A DNA stretch of 64,000 bases. Source: Whalleya microplaca. Lineage: Eukaryota; Ascomycota; Sordariomycetes; Xylariales; Xylariaceae. The position numbers were made by a program, and so were the translations under genes. The stretch is from the NCBI GenBank assembly GCA_022497155.1, contig MU385723.1, positions 496,001 to 560,000 of the forward strand, read 5' to 3'. Under the pieces are notes generated by a model that was not told the origin of the DNA, searched no databases, and saw only the letters and a list, made by a program, of their open reading frames with translations. Numbering within the stretch: position 1 is the first letter of the stretch; each line of letters starts with the position of its first letter. This document shows, in pieces, positions 59,310-64,000 of this stretch.

Positions 59310-60687
59310 GGATGGCGCCATCTGAGGAGCACCTATAACTAAGCAACATAGTTGATGAAGTTTTTGAGCTCTTAAGCCAATAACTGGATCCTAGGGTGTG
59401 GTCGATTTAGAAAAAATCCGAATCGATCACCTTAGAACAACTGCCAAGTCATTAGGACCAGCGACTCGCCAATCTCCCCTCAAAAGGAACTTTGAGACCC
59501 AGGTTGCGCATATGGGATCACTGACAACAGAAGTCGGGTGCACCAGTGCTTCAAACGTATCATCCTCAGCTCGAGATCGGTTTGATCACAGGATTCTACA
59601 CTATGGGTAACTCGCACAGATCCGCTCTGTCTCATTCATCTATGGCTGGGTATCCAGTTCCTCCACTCATGCTGGTCATCTGTTCGGATGAATATAACCG
59701 GCGCAAACGTGGAGTTGTCAGGAAATTACAGAGTTGGCTATTGAAGGCCCATGTCGAAAGGAGTTCGAGTCAGAGGCTCACTCGAAGCCTAGGAAGATAC
59801 GCATGGAGCGGCCTTCGCGGCCCGTGGCCCGTTGACAGATTAGCTCATTGTTCAATCCTCGAGGATTCAGTATGCTACATCGAGACTAGCCCCGCGGAAA
59901 GTCTATAGAGGAAATGACGCTGTACATACGTAATTGATGAAGATGTACGATATTAAGGCAGATATCTAAGTTTCGATATGTGCAGTCAAAATTTTCTAAA
60001 TTCGACGGTGATTCCCGGTTGAGGCTAAGGTCACTAAGAGTTGTCAACATGCCTATCATATACTAAAGACAATAATATTGGTATTCTCTTACAAATAGGT
60101 GAAGGATCTACCTCTGTATCTATAATTATTTTTAGGTAGGATCACTTCATCTTTGATATTCCAATTTTGTGGATTCAAATGGTGGTCCCTGGCGGTCTTT
60201 GCCAGTAGTCTCGGCAGTATCCGTTAGCCAAACCATACAATCTGCCAATTACGCAAATTGGTTGTCAAGCACTGTAGTTATATATAGGTTTAGTATTGAC
60301 ATTGTCTTCATAGTCACCTCTTGTTTCCCTGAATTTCTTAGAACCTAACTCCATATGAATCTAGCCTTGATAGCTGATACAATATTTATAGAAGATTACC
60401 GCGGAATTTGTTGCCATGGCTTCTTTCCAAGAAAAATTTGGAGCAAGTAAATGATGGAGCTCAGGACCACCAAGCCCATCACAAGGTGCATGCCTATTTT
60501 ATGATCATAGAGACTTGTCTTAGTATAAATAGATGGAATAGGCCACAAACTACAAACCATCCCAATATCTTTGGACTATCAACGGGCCCTCTTACTCTGT
60601 GTCCAACACGTTTGGTCCTCATTAACTCAAGTCACCACACAACTTTCTGCAGATATTCGGACAATAAGTCCGCAAACCCTCAGCTCG
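59310..60687. other. Intergenic, no gene seen
   Basis: 1.4 kb, AT-rich, with short open frames only (for example plus 59546-59908, no recognisable product). It contains the promoter of the secreted-protein gene. Confidence 0.5.
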
Positions 60688-61203
60688 ATGTATTTCGCAA
60701 CAACCGCGGCGGTGCTGTTCTCGCTGCTTACCCTCAGCACGCAGACGAACTTCAAGGCCGATGAGTTCTCAGATGGCAATTGCCAGAACCGCATCTATGG
60801 ACACATATCCAATATTGAGACGACAATGGACGACAAGAGCAATTCCGTGTATTTAGCAACTTCGGACGATGAGCACTATCAATACCAGGCGTACTCAGGC
60901 AAGACCAAGAACGGTGGCAGTAAGTAGTAGTAGCATCCTGAGTCTTCCGTTGTCCTACCCTTTCCCGTCCTTATCTCAGGGCCGAGATTTCCCGATAGTT
61001 CCCCAGGTTTTGTCTGGAGAAGGAGATTGCTAATCCGTAATGCTTTAGAATGCACAGGTGACGTGTTGGGCAACATGACGACTGGTGGCGCCGATCACAG
61101 TCCGTGCTACAACCTCAATGATACGTTCGACCGGAGAATTAAGTGCGTTAGGGCCTGTTACAAAGGTCCCTACGAACATTTGACATGCCGCTCTGTGTCA
61201 TAG
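60688..61203 (+). CDS. Small secreted Cys-rich protein (128 aa)
   Basis: Model: join(60688..60919,61049..61203). ATG 60688 is chosen because it starts a clean signal peptide (MYFATTAAVLFSLLTLSTQT), although the frame is open further upstream. The intron has GTAAGT, GCTAAT and TTTAG. The mature protein has six Cys, one in exon 1 (DGNCQNR) and five in exon 2 (KCTGD, PCYN, KCVRAC, TCRS), an even number that suits disulfides, and an NMT glycosylation site. No domain is recognised. Size, signal peptide and Cys content fit a secreted effector-like or antimicrobial-type protein, but that is inference. A GTGCGT donor at 61141 could instead splice exon 2 into downstream coding-like sequence (see 61293-61623), giving a longer protein without the last three Cys. 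Confidence 0.6.
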
Positions 61204-61292
61204 TATAATCGAGCCTCGTATATGGGGGAAATGGGAGCGACTCGGTGATCGTGGGTTGCTTGCGAGGTGCCCTGGGCACGTGCTATATGTAG

Positions 61293-61623
61293 TATCGGTC
61301 TCAAAAAGATGATGTATATGCCGGGCTCGCCATTACCGGGGTCGAAGACAGGATGAACGAGGGAGGGAATCGTGGTTTAATCGAGGCATTATTAGCATTC
61401 AACAGTCGTAGTGAGATGAATACTTTATCGAACATTGATATAATAAAAGACGCTTCAGGTATCAAGGCTCGGAAATAATGTCGCAAATGACGACCAATTT
61501 TCAGGCGGCAAGATTAGTGATCGAAATAACGCTTCCCGCCTGTCTAAACTTGATATCCTCGATGTCAAGGACCGAGTCGCCGAGTTATCTCCTCCCACAA
61601 ACTTGAAGCCAATTAAACAGTAG
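61293..61623 (+). CDS. Two candidate 3' exons of an unrecognised gene
   Basis: Model: join(61293..61458,61505..61623), 94 residues, no start codon. Exon A reads DDVYAGLAITGVEDRM, then NEGGNRGLIEALLAFNSRSE and TLSNIDIIKDASG. A 46-nt intron (GTATCA donor, TTTTCAG acceptor) keeps the frame into exon B (KISDRNNASRLSKLDILDV, then KDRVAELSPPTNLKPIKQ, TAG). Two frames that join exactly over a minimal fungal intron are better evidence than one open frame. The exons may belong to the upstream secreted-protein gene through a GTGCGT donor at 61141 and a CATAG acceptor at 61203, after which the frame reads IIEPRIWGKWERLGD, though the last junction needs an AAG acceptor. The family is unknown. Confidence 0.4.
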
Positions 61624-64000
61624 CCGGCGGCGGTTGAAGTCCGATATCCACTGCCGTCCGTCACGACGTCCCGATCTATGGGCACTTGCCATCGAGTAAT
61701 AGCAGAGTGCCAAATATTACACGACGATCAGGCATCGTGACCTTGTTTATGGACGTCATGACGGCAGTAGATATCGGACTTCACCCGCTGCCGAACTCGC
61801 ATTCATAACTTCCAATACCAGAACTACCTAGTCCCTTTGGGAAAAGTACAGGTCGCATGCATGCGCCCCAGGCAACCATGTGAGACCAGTTCTTGATTCC
61901 TAGACTAGCCCCGTTGTACACTCCGGTACCGTCGTCCGTTCGCGGGAGAATAGGGCCGCGGGGAACGGCGGAGGCCAAGTCCGCAGACCCATCGGAGTCC
62001 CAGAATGCTGCTGCATCAACCTGGTAAAGACATAAACGAACGTCGATTGTCCCTCTTGATAGCACGCTGCTTTCCTTTCCTCGTGTACGAGTACTAGTTT
62101 ATAATCAGTTGCGCCTATATGCACCTATTTTAACTGGCTTTGTCAACTCTACCCTGCTGACAGTGGATAAACACTCGCTGTGTACGGCTGCTTCCAGCTC
62201 GAACGCCATCTTACATGCATGGGACGCTTTAAGGTTATTACTCGCAAGGTCTGCCCTTAAGGTCGTATCCACGGTCAACAGCGACCAATCAGATGATGCT
62301 GGACAGCAGCCGTGACTTATCCACGACATGTACTCTGTAGTGCGGGTAGCTTAAACGCGATCAGACCCCTAATTCGGCCTCGACGTTTTCGTCATCTCTT
62401 GCCCCATGGCTTCTCGAAAGCTTCGGTACATCCTTGGCAAGGCTGAAGGGTCTCCTTCACACCTCCCAGCCCATGTGAGTCTCGGAACAGTCCGGCTCTG
62501 CAATCAAGCTTCCGACCTTCTGGTGCTAACTCGGGTATCAGATTGGACCGATCTTTAGATGAAGTTTTACATTCCCGCTAATTAGCCGTCTGGGACACGG
62601 ACGACACTTGACCCCAATCACGCCTCAACGATGATAATTGGCGCTTGACTACAGTTCGTCATGGCAAATGTGCCTGAGTTGTCACCCCTTAGTGTCCACT
62701 CAATATCATTCGGCGCAAGTATGCGCCTATCGGCACTACTAGATGACGCTAAATGTCTCTAGGACTTGGCTCCAGATCTTGCCGGTCTGCCTGCCGCGAC
62801 TCATTGTGAGGCTATACTGGTGATCGGTGGCTGTCGGGCTTAACGCTTGCAGCCCGATGGGTTAACCCCCATGCCACCACTTAGATGTCTGACACAAGTT
62901 GCAGGTGTGTACCCCCTCCTCCATATGTATGTACATGAGCGTACCTATTGTTGATACCATGCCGTTGGGGAATCTAGGTCATGGGTACCATGAAGGACCC
63001 TGAGGTTTCGGCTAGAGTGCGGTTCTCGGTGCGGGACGGTCTACTACCTAGTCGTATTATGCATTTGGATAAAGTGTCACCTCGCTTACCACTATAATGT
63101 ACAATGTAGACAAAGGTTAGTTCACATTTCATGTATAACTTACCTAAATTAAAGGCTTACCTAATCTGACCTTCTGATTAAGCAGGGGATCGGGCTTGAC
63201 AGATTTGACAGCATGTTGTGATTTGCCACCAGCTGTACGAGACCAGGTATGCATGTTATCTTTATTCTATGGACCTCTGGAGACCGTGTACTTTGACTAA
63301 TCATTTATAGCGGTATAAAGAGTAGATTTGATAATGTCTTATGTAAGACACAAATTTAGAACCTGAAGACACTGAGCTAGATCTATACTGAGCTAGCTGG
63401 TAAGTATCTATCACCCCATATGGATCTTAGTTGTTCCATGTACTGCCGAGTCCCTTCTAGAAGGCAAGAAAAGAAGCGCGGCGCGTTTAAATCACCTAAA
63501 GGGTGAAAGCTCCATGCTTGTCAGATCTCAATGCCCGCAACTGCATGACGCCTACCCTAGCCTAACCCGCCCCATGGGTCGAAGGGGGGTTACTGTTGAT
63601 CTCTTGGCTGGCTAGCCGTCTGCAAAGATCGCGGGCGGACAAACTTAAGCTTGGCTTAAGGCTGTGACACTCCACTCGAGGCACAAACAAAAGTACAAAA
63701 GGAACAATCTACCTAAAACCCGGAATGGATCTCGGCCTCGGCAGTCACCAGTATGGAGGATCAAGGTATCTAGCTGAGCCCAGCAGATCCTATAAGTGCT
63801 TATATTTGTACATACATACTATGTACGAAGTATCAAGGTAAGGGGCCCATCATGACGAGATCAATATGAATTCTCTATCGACTTTGATAGGCACTCGAGA
63901 ACAAAATATTATGTGTAGTGTTGAGACTCTAACTGAACAGTATTCCCAAGCTTGGCAAATCTCAGGAAGCTATCCCTCAGCTTCCTGAGCCGTCTGCAAT
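61624..64000. other. Right end of window, no supported gene
   Basis: A 30-codon spliced start (62406-62474 joined to 62542-62562, GTGAGT donor, GCTAAC branch, TATCAG acceptor) gives MASRKLRYILGKAEGSPSH... and stops at once; it might be the 5' end of a decayed gene. Otherwise only short frames and a hairpin at the extreme end. Confidence 0.4.
63961..63989. repeat. Perfect 11-bp inverted repeat with 7-nt loop
   Basis: CTCAGGAAGCT, seven bases, AGCTTCCTGAG. It lies 11 bases from the window end, so its larger context is cut off. Confidence 0.6.

Noticed and set aside
1..64000. CRISPR array, rRNA genes, intact transposon
   Set aside because: No regularly spaced repeat-spacer pattern, no rRNA-like sequence and no recognisable transposase or reverse transcriptase frame was seen.

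Overview
This window reads as nuclear DNA of a filamentous ascomycete (Pezizomycotina). Genes carry short introns, mostly 46-163 nt, with GTRNGT donors, CTRAC-like branch points and YAG acceptors. The gene set is typically fungal: COP9 subunit, Dal5-type transporter, microbial-type opsin, GPI-anchored wall protein, tannase-family esterase. The many ACCTACC/TAGGTA microsatellites and the overall layout would suit Sordariomycetes, possibly Xylariales, but that is only an impression. I rebuilt exon structures by hand. Every multi-exon model below closes in frame, but none was checked against transcripts or databases.

Layout. 1-454: 3' end of an acyl-CoA synthetase. 1.7-6.7 kb: a four-exon ATP-grasp ligase facing a Dal5-like transporter, with a coding relic between them. 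6.7-16.1 kb: gene-poor, holding only a repetitive GPI-anchored wall protein at 10.8-11.5 kb and one relic. 16.1-35.4 kb: a dense housekeeping block. It holds a quinone oxidoreductase, a dienelactone-hydrolase-like protein, RPA1 (large subunit of replication protein A), a candidate small coiled-coil protein, CSN3, a proton-pump-type opsin, a tannase/feruloyl esterase, a PrxQ/Dot5-type peroxiredoxin, the 24-kDa subunit of complex I and a Kelch protein. 35.4-56.1 kb: gene-poor, holding two related C2H2 transcription factors, relics, and one tiny Cys-rich gene. 56.1-61.6 kb: a Dap1/MAPR heme protein diverging from an Mgr3-like mitochondrial TPR protein, then a small secreted Cys-rich protein with candidate exons behind it. 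61.6-64 kb: nothing convincing.

How the genes relate. The ATP-grasp ligase with its transporter, and perhaps the acyl-CoA synthetase, could form a small metabolite locus. RPA1 has a perfect MCB box 132 bp upstream. The opsin sits next to CSN3, a light- and development-signalling gene, rather than next to carotenoid genes. Points of special note are two micro-exons (19 and 14 nt) in the transporter separated by a GC-AG intron, a second GC-AG intron that cuts the opsin between its Asp85 and Trp86 equivalents, and a TAGCAG tandem acceptor beside the catalytic His codon of the dienelactone hydrolase.
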